Shown here: positions 7,743 through 16,020 of the stretch, piece by piece
How the letters are laid out: every line of letters begins with the position of its first letter
Numbering within the stretch: position 1 is the stretch's first letter
Source: Thermodesulfobacteriaceae bacterium
GTDB lineage: Bacteria; Desulfobacterota; Thermodesulfobacteria; Thermodesulfobacteriales; Thermodesulfobacteriaceae
Reading direction: 5' to 3'
DNA length: 19,935 bases
Assembly: GCA_015494725.1 (NCBI GenBank)
Contig: WGAR01000112.1
Coordinates: 1 to 19,935, forward strand
Notes under the pieces: model-generated
Told to the model about the DNA's origin: nothing
Seen by the model: the letters and a program-made list of their open reading frames with translations, nothing else
The model's database searches: none
Program-made: the position numbers and the translations under genes

Positions 7743-7770
7743 TTGACGAAAAATCTTAGCCGTTTATTAT
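7743..7770 (+). promoter_or_regulatory. Probable sigma-70 promoter at the head of the metal-efflux operon
   Basis: TTGACG (7743-7748) and TATTAT (7765-7770) are separated by 16 bases, each one mismatch from consensus. The expected transcription start (about 7776-7778) falls at the ATG of the following small gene (7779), implying a leaderless or near-leaderless message. A short inverted repeat, TAGAC (7773-7777) and GTCTA (7785-7789), flanks the start codon and could be an operator or a 5' hairpin. Confidence 0.6.
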
Positions 7771-7778
7771 TCTAGACT

Positions 7779-8114
7779 ATGCGGGTCTATTTAAAGTGGA
7801 CACTGGCGGCCTTTTTAGTGCTGGGGATATTCGCCCTGAGCAGTCCTCAGATATACTGTTTTTCTCCTGAAACCGGCATCAAGCTCGAAAATCCTCTTAC
7901 CGGCTGTCAGTGTCCCTCGGTGTGTAAACAGAGCCAGGAGGAAATTTCCCTGCCAAGGGTGTTTCCTCATCTTCTCCCCTTTCCTTCTCCGGTAGGAATC
8001 CATCCCTCGGAAAAAAAGAGCCCCCCGGTATTTACCCTTAAGCGGGACCGGGAGTCTGTAGAATCAAATCCTCTTAGCACCAATCCTTTGCTTTATGTAA
8101 GACTGCTCTTTTAA
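7779..8114 (+). CDS. Small secreted cysteine-motif protein, unknown function
   Basis: I do not recognise this 111-residue protein. The N-terminus (MRVYLKWTLAAFLVLGIFAL, 1-20) is a signal peptide or single membrane anchor. The mature part has a C-x-C-x3-C cluster (Cys43, Cys45, Cys49) in TGCQCPSVCK, then a Pro/Ser-rich tail with His64 and His75. There is no Shine-Dalgarno before the ATG at 7779, and a good promoter sits so close that the transcript would start at or next to the ATG. Codon use is less GC-biased than in the flanking genes. Its position, 76 bases before a complete CzcCBA-type pump on the same strand, suggests a periplasmic metal-binding or sensing accessory, but that is inference from context and the cysteines. 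A chance reading frame remains possible. Confidence 0.55.
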   Translation: MRVYLKWTLAAFLVLGIFALSSPQIYCFSPETGIKLENPLTGCQCPSVCKQSQEEISLPRVFPHLLPFPSPVGIHPSEKKSPPVFTLKRDRESVESNPLSTNPLLYVRLLF

Positions 8115-8148
8115 TCCTCCTTTCACCTCCACACCTCTAATCTGACCC

Positions 8149-8179
8149 AAAAATTCGCGTCAATTCAAAAATTGTGTCA
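8149..8179 (+). repeat. Tandem direct repeat just upstream of the TolC-family gene
   Basis: AAAAATTCGCGTCA (8149-8162) and AAAAATTGTGTCA (8167-8179) are two near-identical copies 18 bases apart. They end at the Shine-Dalgarno (8179-8184) of the outer-membrane factor gene. Placed between the small secreted-protein gene and the pump genes, they could be a regulator binding site or affect translation. No promoter is evident next to them. Confidence 0.4.
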
Positions 8180-8190
8180 GGAGGATGAAT

Positions 8191-9435
8191 ATGCGCCGAA
8201 ATACGGTGGTATTCTTGGTCTTACTATTGCTCTGGAGCCCGGGAATCCGCTCCGGGATCGCGGGTACGGAAAATTCCTCTCTATCCTTTCCGGCGGTCCT
8301 GGAGCTGGTATTTGCCCAACACCCTGCCCTTAAGACCTTCAGGGAAAGGGAAAAAGCGGTAAGATTCGAGGCTGCACAGGCCTCCCGTCTGAAAAATCCG
8401 GAACTCTCTTTCACCTTTGAGGATGTCTTCGGGAGCGGAGAGTTCTCCGGGATGCGGTCTTCGGAAACCACCCTGGAGATCAGCCAGTCCTTACCCCTTT
8501 TCGGACAGAGGGAAAAGAGGCGAGAGGCTATACTGGCCCGGGAAAAAGTGCTTGAGGCGGCCGGAGAGGAGGCCCGGCTTCTTCTCTTCCGGGAGACCGC
8601 CCTGGCCTTCATCGAGACCCTCTATGCCCGTCACCGGGCAACCCTTTACGAGGAACTTCTGAGCCTTTCCCGCAAGCTTCTTGCGGTCTCCGAGGCCAAA
8701 TTCCTGGCGGGAAAGATCCCGGAAACCGAAAAAATTCGGGCCGAAATCGTGGTTGCAGATACCGAAACCCGTTTGCGGAACGCCCGTGAAGCCTACCGGA
8801 GCGCCCTCCGCAGGCTGGCCCGCCTCTGGGGCGGAACCCCGCCTTCGGATGTGCGGGGTGATTTTTTTCGGCGGAAGGACTTTTTCCTTAGGGCCTTCCC
8901 GAAAGACCATCCCCGACTTAAGCGTTTCCGGGCCGAGATGCAGCGTCTGGAAAAAGAAATCGAGCGAGCCCGGGCTGAGGCCCTTCCGGAGATTACTTTC
9001 TCCTCCGGAGTAAGATTCTACAACGAAAGCGACGAACGAGCCTTTGTTTTCGGATTGAGCCTTCCGCTTCCCCTTCTGAATCGCAATCTGGATCGGATGG
9101 CCTCCCTCCAGCAAAAAATCACCGCTACCAAACTCGCTCTTCGGGCCGAGCGATGGAACCTGAGCCGAGAAATGGAGCGGGTACGGAGTGAACTTCGCCG
9201 CGCGGAGGAAAAAATCAGGACCCTGGAAAGGCAACTTCTGCCCCGGGCCCGGGATATCTATCGTCGAAATCTTGAGGCCTATCGGCTGGGCAAGACCGAG
9301 TTTCTAAGAGTACTTGACGCCCAGCGCACCCTTTTTGAGCTACGTCTCTCCCGGCTTGAAGCCTACCGACGTTATCACCGCTTACAGGCCGAGGCCCTCT
9401 TTCTTATGGCCCGCATAGAAAAAGATCTCTTTTAG
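8191..9435 (+). CDS. TolC-family outer-membrane factor of metal efflux pump (CzcC/CusC-like)
   Basis: A 414-residue outer-membrane channel subunit forming the exit duct of the tripartite RND pump encoded downstream. A signal peptide occupies about residues 1-25. The body is largely long alpha helices rich in Arg, Glu and Leu (for example FREREKAVRFEAAQASRLKN near the start), with repeated halves as in the OEP family. Each half ends near a strand-rich LPLFGQR or LSLPLPLLNRN motif, the usual CzcC-type LPLPLFNR signature. I prefer the ATG at 8191 to the one at 8185, because the AGGAGG (8179-8184) abuts the earlier codon but is 6 bases from the later one. The gene is followed after 14 bases by the adaptor gene. 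The metal cannot be read from this subunit. Confidence 0.9.
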   Translation: MRRNTVVFLVLLLLWSPGIRSGIAGTENSSLSFPAVLELVFAQHPALKTFREREKAVRFEAAQASRLKNPELSFTFEDVFGSGEFSGMRSSETTLEISQSLPLFGQREKRREAILAREKVLEAAGEEARLLLFRETALAFIETLYARHRATLYEELLSLSRKLLAVSEAKFLAGKIPETEKIRAEIVVADTETRLRNAREAYRSALRRLARLWGGTPPSDVRGDFFRRKDFFLRAFPKDHPRLKRFRAEMQRLEKEIERARAEALPEITFSSGVRFYNESDERAFVFGLSLPLPLLNRNLDRMASLQQKITATKLALRAERWNLSREMERVRSELRRAEEKIRTLERQLLPRARDIYRRNLEAYRLGKTEFLRVLDAQRTLFELRLSRLEAYRRYHRLQAEALFLMARIEKDLF

Positions 9436-9449
9436 AGGAGGTACAAACC

Positions 9450-10592
9450 ATGAAAAAGATAGCCTGGATAGTCTGCTTCCTTGGGATCCTGGGAATGAGC
9501 TTCCATTCGGCCCTGGCCGGAGAGAGACAGGCCGGAGAAAAAACCGTCCATCTCTCTCCGCAGATTTTACAGGAGTTTGAGATCCGGCTGGAAAGGGCCC
9601 GGTTACGCTCCATGCCCCGGGTGGTGGAACTCCCGGCAGAAGTGGTGGTGGACCCCGACCGGGTGGTCCATGTGGTGCCGGTAGTGGCAGGGTTCGTACG
9701 CCAAACCCTCAAACGCTGGGGAGACAGGGTTAGATCCGGAGAGGTTCTGGCTGTTCTCGATAGCCCGGAACTAGCGGATCTCAAGTCTTCCTACCTCATA
9801 GCGCGTACGCGTCTGCGCCTGGCCCGGGAACTTTTCCTGCGGGAAAAGATGCTCTGGGAAAAGAAAATCACCTCCGAAGAATCCTTCCTTCGAGCCAAAC
9901 AGGATCTGGAACTGGCCAGGATTCAGGTCCAGACTCTAACCCAGAAACTCCTTACCCTGGGGTTCTCTCCGGAAAATATTGGTGAGTTGGAGAACGGAAA
10001 GCAACCCCTGGGACGTTACGAACTGCGCTCTCCTATCTCCGGAATCGTCGTAGAAAAACATCTCTCCCGGGGAGAGATGGCCACCCCTTCCCGGATAGCC
10101 TTCCAGATCGCCGATCTTTCCGAAGTATGGGTGCTGGTTTCCGTATATCGAGACTGGCTTCCCGAAGTGCGTGAGGGGCAGAAGGTTCAGGTGGATTTCG
10201 GGCACGGAATCCCTTCGCGGGAGGGGCGCATCGATTATATAAACCCTATTCTCCGGGAGGACACCCGCTCCGCCCGGGCCCGGATAAGGCTGGCCAATCC
10301 TGACGGAAGACTCCGCCCCGGACTTCTGGCCCGGGCCAGGATCGAAATAGGCCGAAAGAAAGTGCTAGCCGTGCCGGAATCCGCCCTGCAACGTCTTGAC
10401 GGACGCACCGTGATCTTTGTGCGGGAAAAGGAGGGATTCGTGGCCCGTCCGGTAAAAATCGGACCCAGGGAGGGAGGCTGGGTAGAGATCCTTTCCGGAC
10501 TCTCCCCCGGAGAAATCTATGTGGCCCGGGGCGCTCTTACCCTGCGGGCGGAACTGGAAAGGGAAAATCTGGGCGAAGGACACTCTCATTAA
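9450..10592 (+). CDS. RND efflux periplasmic adaptor subunit (CzcB/CusB-like)
   Basis: A 380-residue membrane-fusion protein linking the inner-membrane RND pump to the outer-membrane channel. A signal peptide covers about residues 1-23 (cleavage near ALA-GE). Next come the barrel-sandwich half VVPVVAGFVRQTLKRWGDRV (about 75-94), a helical hairpin (about 105-170), the second lipoyl half YELRSPISGIVVEKHLSRGE and beta-barrel/membrane-proximal domains (LADLSEV to LAVPESAL). The protein ends in GEGHSH, a small His-containing tail as in some CzcB proteins; it is too short to call a dedicated metal-binding domain. No N-terminal Met-rich or extra His-rich segment like that of CusB is seen. GAGGAGGT precedes the ATG. 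Tight spacing (14 and 11 bases) places it in one operon with the flanking pump genes. Confidence 0.92.
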   Translation: MKKIAWIVCFLGILGMSFHSALAGERQAGEKTVHLSPQILQEFEIRLERARLRSMPRVVELPAEVVVDPDRVVHVVPVVAGFVRQTLKRWGDRVRSGEVLAVLDSPELADLKSSYLIARTRLRLARELFLREKMLWEKKITSEESFLRAKQDLELARIQVQTLTQKLLTLGFSPENIGELENGKQPLGRYELRSPISGIVVEKHLSRGEMATPSRIAFQIADLSEVWVLVSVYRDWLPEVREGQKVQVDFGHGIPSREGRIDYINPILREDTRSARARIRLANPDGRLRPGLLARARIEIGRKKVLAVPESALQRLDGRTVIFVREKEGFVARPVKIGPREGGWVEILSGLSPGEIYVARGALTLRAELERENLGEGHSH

Positions 10593-10603
10593 GGAGGGAA
10601 GTT

Positions 10604-13600
10604 ATGTGGGAAAGACTCATCCATTTCTCCCTTTGTAACCGACTGCTCATGGTGATCTTAGCCGCCGGGGTCATAGTGGGGGGTTTTATGGTCTTCAAAA
10701 AGCTTCCCATCGATGCCTTCCCGGATGTAACTCCGGTACTGGTTCAGGTCTTTACCGAAACCCAGGGACTGGCTCCGGAGGAGGTGGAAAAGTACGTAAC
10801 TTACCCCATTGAGACGGCTATGAACGGTCTTCCGGGGCTGGTAAAGATCCGCTCGGTGTCCAATTTTGGACTCTCTCTGGTAAACCTCTATTTTAAAGAT
10901 GGAACGGATATCTATTTTGCCCGACAGGTAGTAAGTGAGCGTTTAGCCGAGGCCCGGGATTCTATTCCCGAGGGTTTTGGCACTCCCCAGCTCGGCCCCA
11001 TTTCCACCTCCATGGGGCTGGTGCTTTTTTATTATCTGGAGGACAGCACCGGAAAGTACACCCTTACGGATCTCCGCACCCTCCAGGACTGGATCATAAA
11101 ACCCCATCTTATGAGCGTCCCCGGGGTGACCGAAGTACTGGGAATCGGAGGATTCGAAAAACAGTATCAGGTGCTGGTGGACTCCGAGGCCCTGCGGCGC
11201 TACGGCCTCACCCTTTCCGACATTACCCGAGCCCTGCAGCGTAATAACTTCAACGTTGGAGGGAGATTCCTGGTTCAACACGGCGAGGAATTCATCGTGC
11301 GCTCCGTGGGATTGGCTCGCGGTCTGGAGGATCTTAAGCGTATCGTGGTGAAATCGGTGGACGGAACCCCGATATATCTCTCCCAGGTGGCGGAGGTCAG
11401 AATCGGGGGAGCCGTTCGTCGGGGACTTCAGACCAAGGACGGGAAGACCGAGGTGGTGGCCGGACAGGTAATAAAGCTCTATGGGGAAAACTCCTCCACG
11501 GTCATCAAACGGGTGGAGGAGAAGATTCGGGAAATCAACCGCATCCTTCCGGAAGGGGTACGCATCGTTCCCTACTACGAGCAGAAAAGCCTGGTTGAGG
11601 CCTGCATCTCTACGGTGACCTCCGCCCTGGGTCAAGGCATGATCCTGGTGATCGCGGTACTGATGTTATTTACCGGGGGATTCAGGCCGAGTGTGGTGGT
11701 GGCCCTGGCCATCCCTTTCTCTATCGCCCTGGCTTTCCTGGGAATGTACAGGTTTGGCCTCTCGGCCAATCTTATGTCCCTGGGGGGACTGGCCATCGCC
11801 ATCGGAATGCTGGTGGATGGGGCCATCGTATTTGTGGAAAACGTAGATCGTAAGCTCCGGGAAAATCCCCAAAAGAATCGCCTGGGAGTGATTTACGAGG
11901 CCTGTACCGAAGTGGGGCGCCCGGTAGCCTTCGCCCTGCTTATCATTTCGCTGGTGTTCCTGCCCATCATTTCCCTTAAAGGAGTGGAGGGAAAGACCTT
12001 CCGTCCTTTGGCCTATACGGTAATCTTGGCCCTGGTGGGGTCCCTGATTTACGCCTTTCTCATTGCTCCGGCCCTTTCCTCTTATCTCCTGCGAGCCGGG
12101 GAGGATCCTTCGAGAAGTCTGGCCGCCAGGATTATCCGGGGGCTTGAAAGGTTATATCTCCCCCTCGGGACTTTTTTCGTTAAGCGCCCCCGGGTGGCTC
12201 TTTCGGTAGCCCTGATCCTGGTGTGCATCGGAGGCCTGGTGGGCTCAAGACTGGGCTCGGAATTCGTGCCCAAGCTTCAGGAGGGCACCATCGTTTTGCG
12301 TCTCACCATGGCCCCCTCCATCGCTCTGGAGGAAAGTAAACGGCTCACCATGCTGGTCGAGCGCCGCCTACTCCGGATTCCGGAAGTACGGGGAGTGGTG
12401 TCTCGCATCGGACGCGGGGAGGTAGGAGCCCATACCGATCCGGTAAATAGCGCCGAGATGTATATCCTGCTCCATCCCCGAGAAACCTGGCGGGTTAAGA
12501 ATCAGGAGGAACTGGTGGATCTTATCCGGAGAGAACTGGGAAAAATCCCGGGAGTACTTACCAACTTCACCCAACCCATCGAGATGACCGTGGATGAACT
12601 GATGGAGGGCGTGCGGGCGGAGATAGCCATCAAGATCTTCGGCGAGGACCTGGACACTCTGAAACGTCTGGGAGATCAAGTGGCGGAGATCATAAGACAG
12701 GTGCCGGGGGCCGTGGATGTGCAGGTGGATCAGATTTCCGGCACCCCCCAGCTTCTCATCCGTCCAGACCGGGAAAAACTGGCCCGCTACGGGTTATCCG
12801 TGGCCGATGTGCAGGAAGTGGTCAAGGTGGGGGTGGGGGGAACCACGGTGGGAGAAATCTTCGAGGGACTCAAACGCTTCGACATCTTCGTGCGCCTGAA
12901 ACCGGAGTATCGCAGAGACCCGGAAGCCATAGGGAATCTTCTTCTCCGTACCCCGGGCGGAGAATCCATTCCCCTGCGGGAGGTAGCTGAGATTCGGGAG
13001 ATCGTGGGGCCGCGACAGATCACCCGGGAAGATATTCAGCGTTTCATCACCGTACAGTGTAATGTATCGGGAAGGGATATCGGTTCTTTTGTGACCGAGG
13101 CCAAGGAAAGACTCTCGCAAGAACTCAAACTACCTCCCGGTTACCTGGTCACTTGGGGTGGAGAATTCGAACTCAAAGAGGAAGCCAATCGCCGACTCCG
13201 AATAGTGGTACCGGCGACTCTGGGGCTGGTCTTTCTCCTCCTTTTCATGAGTCTGGGGTCGGTCAGGCTCTCGGCCCTGATCATGGCCAACCTGCCTCTG
13301 GCCCTGGTGGGAGGCGTGGTGGCCCTATGGCTTACCGGTCAGTATTTATCGGTGCCCGCCTCCGTGGGATTCATCGCCCTTTTCGGGATCGCTCTTGAAA
13401 ACGGCATGGTGCTGGTTACCTGCGTGCGTCAGCTCCAGAACCGGGGGCTGTCACCGGAAGAAGCGGCTCTTCGGGGAGCAGCCATGAGACTTAGACCGGT
13501 TCTGATGACCGCCCTAACCAGTGCCCTGGGGCTCCTTCCGCTCCTTTTTGCCACCGGAACGGGAAGTGAAATCCAGCGCCCCCTGGCCGCGGTGGTCATC

Positions 13601-13690
13601 GGGGGACTTTTCACCGCCACCCTGAATACGCTTTTCCTTCTTCCGGCCCTTTACCGCTGGCTTGCCCCTACCGAAACCTGTGAAATCTAA
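10604..13690 (+). CDS. Heavy-metal efflux RND transporter (CusA/CzcA family)
   Basis: A 1028-residue inner-membrane proton/cation antiporter that exports metal ions through the adaptor and channel. Length and organisation are typical: N-terminal membrane helix then LPIDAFPDVTPV (34-45), periplasmic porter domain, helices 2-6, central loop, second porter domain and helices 8-12. The proton-relay motif in helix 4 is AIGMLVDGAIVFVEN (399-413) with Asp405. CzcA has DFG-x3-DGA-x3-VEN, and CusA-type Cu/Ag pumps have AIG-x3-DAA-x3-IEN, so this one is intermediate. The second periplasmic domain has FTQPIEM (655-661) and EGVRAEIAIKIFGEDL (668-683), like divalent-cation pumps. I see no convincing equivalents of the three CusA methionines. 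Divalent export (Zn, Co, Ni or Cd) is therefore more likely than Cu/Ag, with moderate confidence. AAGGAGGG precedes the ATG at 10604. Confidence 0.94.
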   Translation: MWERLIHFSLCNRLLMVILAAGVIVGGFMVFKKLPIDAFPDVTPVLVQVFTETQGLAPEEVEKYVTYPIETAMNGLPGLVKIRSVSNFGLSLVNLYFKDGTDIYFARQVVSERLAEARDSIPEGFGTPQLGPISTSMGLVLFYYLEDSTGKYTLTDLRTLQDWIIKPHLMSVPGVTEVLGIGGFEKQYQVLVDSEALRRYGLTLSDITRALQRNNFNVGGRFLVQHGEEFIVRSVGLARGLEDLKRIVVKSVDGTPIYLSQVAEVRIGGAVRRGLQTKDGKTEVVAGQVIKLYGENSSTVIKRVEEKIREINRILPEGVRIVPYYEQKSLVEACISTVTSALGQGMILVIAVLMLFTGGFRPSVVVALAIPFSIALAFLGMYRFGLSANLMSLGGLAIAIGMLVDGAIVFVENVDRKLRENPQKNRLGVIYEACTEVGRPVAFALLIISLVFLPIISLKGVEGKTFRPLAYTVILALVGSLIYAFLIAPALSSYLLRAGEDPSRSLAARIIRGLERLYLPLGTFFVKRPRVALSVALILVCIGGLVGSRLGSEFVPKLQEGTIVLRLTMAPSIALEESKRLTMLVERRLLRIPEVRGVVSRIGRGEVGAHTDPVNSAEMYILLHPRETWRVKNQEELVDLIRRELGKIPGVLTNFTQPIEMTVDELMEGVRAEIAIKIFGEDLDTLKRLGDQVAEIIRQVPGAVDVQVDQISGTPQLLIRPDREKLARYGLSVADVQEVVKVGVGGTTVGEIFEGLKRFDIFVRLKPEYRRDPEAIGNLLLRTPGGESIPLREVAEIREIVGPRQITREDIQRFITVQCNVSGRDIGSFVTEAKERLSQELKLPPGYLVTWGGEFELKEEANRRLRIVVPATLGLVFLLLFMSLGSVRLSALIMANLPLALVGGVVALWLTGQYLSVPASVGFIALFGIALENGMVLVTCVRQLQNRGLSPEEAALRGAAMRLRPVLMTALTSALGLLPLLFATGTGSEIQRPLAAVVIGGLFTATLNTLFLLPALYRWLAPTETCEI

Positions 13691-13698
13691 CCATCTCC

Positions 13699-13724
13699 GG
13701 GAGGCCGGTCTCCACCGGCCTCCC
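13699..13724. terminator. Perfect 11-bp hairpin between convergent operons
   Basis: GGGAGGCCGGT (13699-13709) and ACCGGCCTCCC (13714-13724) pair perfectly around a CTCC loop. It lies 8 bases after the RND gene stop and 50 bases beyond the porin stop, so it can serve both strands. Neither side carries a T-tract, so it is either a weak bidirectional terminator or an mRNA 3'-end stabiliser. Confidence 0.55.
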
Positions 13725-13773
13725 TCGCCATCACCGCGAAAATCCGCTGGATCCGTAGAATGTCTTCTCCGGA

Positions 13774-15246
13774 TTAGTACGCCCAGACCCCCCGGAGGCT
13801 CAGGACCCAGAAACCGTCATCCTCCAGCCCGGCTGGATTCCAGGTGTACTGGAAATCCGGGGTAAGGGCCAGGTGCTCTCCGGCCTGGAAGCGATAATAA
13901 ACCTCCATATGGAACTCATCCGCGGTATCGTGACGAATCTCCCCGGGAAGGGTTAATCTGGCGGCGAAAACCCCCTTTCCTTCCCAGTAATCCCGGTAAT
14001 CATCGTCCAGCACAAACCAGGCCCATCCCAGCCCTATTTCGTCCTGCGCCCGACCCCACAGGGCACCGGAAAGGGAAAGTCCCACACTTACGGCCTGTTC
14101 GAAACCGTAAGAAAAATCGAGATCATCCAGGGTGGTATTCCAGTAACCCACCAGATCGTCCCCTCGCCAGCCGTAACGGAAGAAGACTCCTACCCCCTCG
14201 GCCAGCTCCTGATCGAAGGAAACCCCGAACCCCCAGGCTGAATCTTCGTTTTCGGGTTCGGTGCCCCGGGCCAAATAATCCTTGAGATCGTCCCATTTCA
14301 GATGTTTCTCTCCCTGATACCACACGTAAAACCGGTAATGGCCGGGACGCCCCCGGAACTTCGTATTCATGGCCAGCTGGGCCACCAGAAAGGGATAGTC
14401 AAAGAGGTTATCCCAGCTGGAATCCGCATCTTCGTATCCTAGAGTGAGAGACCAATGGGAGGCCTCATAAGCCGCCACCATTCCGAAACTGTAGGAAGCC
14501 CATTCCACGGCCGGATTATTCACAAAGGCCGAACTCATAAACTGGGCGTTTTCATCGTTGGCGTATTCGTTCTGATCCACCTCGGTGGTAATGTCTATCT
14601 TTCCGGCCCGGAAACGGAACTTTCCGCCGTAAAGGGGCCATTCCCTCTCGTACCAGGCCTCACTTATGCGTACATCCCCGTCTTCGGTTTCCACCGGGAC
14701 CATGGAAAGGGCCTCATCCACGATACCGGAGAAGCTGGGGATCTCGGAGTCGGGATTCTTCCCGGAGCCCATCTCCAGCAGGAGATAGGCCCGATCCCGA
14801 TCCGAAAAATCGGCGGTAAAATCCAGATCCACCGAAGCTGCACCGTAGGCCTTGTTTTCGTCGGTAAGGACCAGATCCGTGGTTCCGGCAGGCTCCCTTC
14901 CGGCGTGAGCATGCACATTGGCCAGGTCCTTGTCCACCCCCAGGGCTCCCTGCACCAGTCCGGCCACCTGGAGGCCTACCTCGAGGCGCTGATACCAGGG
15001 TTTTTCACCGGAGGGGACCGCCTCCACCCGGAGCTGTTTTTCCATCTTCTTCTCCCTTTTTTCGTAGGCATTAAGGCGTCTCTCCAGCTCCTGCACCTTG
15101 CGGGCCAGGCGCTGGTTCTCCTCCAGGACCTGCCGCAACATCCTCTTCAGTTCCTCCACCTCCGGGTCGGCGGCCAGGGCCGCACCCGTGCCCAAACTAC
15201 CGAGTATTACCAAACAGACCACCACCCATAACCATACCCTCTTCAT
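13774..15246 (-). CDS. OprB-type outer-membrane porin with N-terminal coiled coil
   Basis: A 490-residue outer-membrane beta-barrel. A signal peptide occupies about residues 1-25 (cleavage ALA-AD). A coiled coil of about 28-72 (VEELKRMLRQVLEENQRLAR and following) probably anchors or trimerises it. The barrel has alternating aromatic strands, the OprB-type AGKIDITTEVDQNEYANDEN (214-233) with FVNNPAVE, and the late VYYRFQAGEHLALTPDFQYTWNP stretch, and ends in Tyr. OprB relatives pass carbohydrates or other small solutes; the substrate here is unknown. GGAGGGAGGT precedes the ATG at 15246. The gene begins 47 bases after cbiL on the same strand with no terminator between, so it may belong to the cobalamin-riboswitch transcript. 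That raises cobalt, tetrapyrrole or corrinoid passage as a hypothesis. It is not a TonB-dependent receptor: length and motifs do not fit, and there is no plug domain. Confidence 0.85.
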   Translation of the reverse strand: MKRVWLWVVVCLVILGSLGTGAALAADPEVEELKRMLRQVLEENQRLARKVQELERRLNAYEKREKKMEKQLRVEAVPSGEKPWYQRLEVGLQVAGLVQGALGVDKDLANVHAHAGREPAGTTDLVLTDENKAYGAASVDLDFTADFSDRDRAYLLLEMGSGKNPDSEIPSFSGIVDEALSMVPVETEDGDVRISEAWYEREWPLYGGKFRFRAGKIDITTEVDQNEYANDENAQFMSSAFVNNPAVEWASYSFGMVAAYEASHWSLTLGYEDADSSWDNLFDYPFLVAQLAMNTKFRGRPGHYRFYVWYQGEKHLKWDDLKDYLARGTEPENEDSAWGFGVSFDQELAEGVGVFFRYGWRGDDLVGYWNTTLDDLDFSYGFEQAVSVGLSLSGALWGRAQDEIGLGWAWFVLDDDYRDYWEGKGVFAARLTLPGEIRHDTADEFHMEVYYRFQAGEHLALTPDFQYTWNPAGLEDDGFWVLSLRGVWAY

Positions 15247-15293
15247 ACCTCCCTCCTGGTTAGTTTGTGTTATTTTTAAAAAATACGTATTAC

Positions 15294-16010
15294 TCAGTCA
15301 AGGGGTTTCCCTCCCACGATAAGGAGGGTGAAATAAGGGGGGGTTGAATCGGAGAGTTCGCGCGGATCCGGATAGATCTTCTCTTCGGGAAACCCGCAGA
15401 AGGAGATGGCTCTGGTCTCCGGGAGACGTCCGGTTTCCTCCAGGAGGCGCAGGATAGCACCGGCTCGGCGATAAACCTTATAAAGGACCAGGCTGGAGGC
15501 TTCCCGCGAGAGTTTTTGTAGTACCTCGTCCGCGGCCAGGCCGCTGGCGATGACCAGGGCCTCCTCTCCTTCGGCCAGAAGGAGTCCCAGGCGGGCCGCA
15601 GCGGCCTGGGCCGCGGTGATTCCGGGTATCAGCCGAACCTCGGCCCGGGGAAGATGTTTTTTCAATCTCCGGGCCAGATGACCGAAGGTGGAAAAGAGCG
15701 CCGGGTCTCCCAGGGTGAGAAAGGCCGCCTGGTTCTTCTCGGAAAGAACCCGCGCCACCCGGCGAGCGTTCTCCTCCCAGGCCTCCTCAAGCACCCGGCG
15801 CTCCCGCGTCATGGGAAAGGGAAGTCTTTCCACCGGAGTCCCTTCCGGTATATGGCTTCCGGCCACCTTGAGGGCCAGCGAATGTTCGTTTTTGCTGGAG
15901 GAAGCCACAAAAATGTGCCGCGCCTCCCGGAGGACCCTCACCGCTTTCAGGGTCAGAAGCTCCGGATCCCCCGGTCCAACCCCCACCCCGTAAAGTACTG
16001 GCCTGGACAA
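15294..16010 (-). CDS. cbiL: Precorrin-2/cobalt-factor II C20-methyltransferase
   Basis: A 238-residue cytoplasmic SAM-dependent methyltransferase that adds a methyl group at C20 of cobalt-factor II (anaerobic route) or precorrin-2 (aerobic route) in corrin synthesis. Tetrapyrrole-methylase motifs are in order: LYGVGVGPGDPELLTLKA (6-23), LTLGDPALFSTFGHL (98-112), and RLIPGITAAQAAAARLGL (126-143) followed by ALVIASG. The reading frame is open to 16067, but conserved sequence begins at a TTG (16010) preceded by AAGGAG at good spacing. An upstream start would overlap cbiK and add residues with no family match, so TTG is chosen. It lies 10 bases after cbiK. The pairing with a CbiK-type chelatase favours the anaerobic, cobalt-early route (CbiL rather than CobI). 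No other corrin genes are in this window. Confidence 0.9.
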   Translation of the reverse strand: MSRPVLYGVGVGPGDPELLTLKAVRVLREARHIFVASSSKNEHSLALKVAGSHIPEGTPVERLPFPMTRERRVLEEAWEENARRVARVLSEKNQAAFLTLGDPALFSTFGHLARRLKKHLPRAEVRLIPGITAAQAAAARLGLLLAEGEEALVIASGLAADEVLQKLSREASSLVLYKVYRRAGAILRLLEETGRLPETRAISFCGFPEEKIYPDPRELSDSTPPYFTLLIVGGKPLD

Positions 16011-16020
16011 AAGGCTCTCC

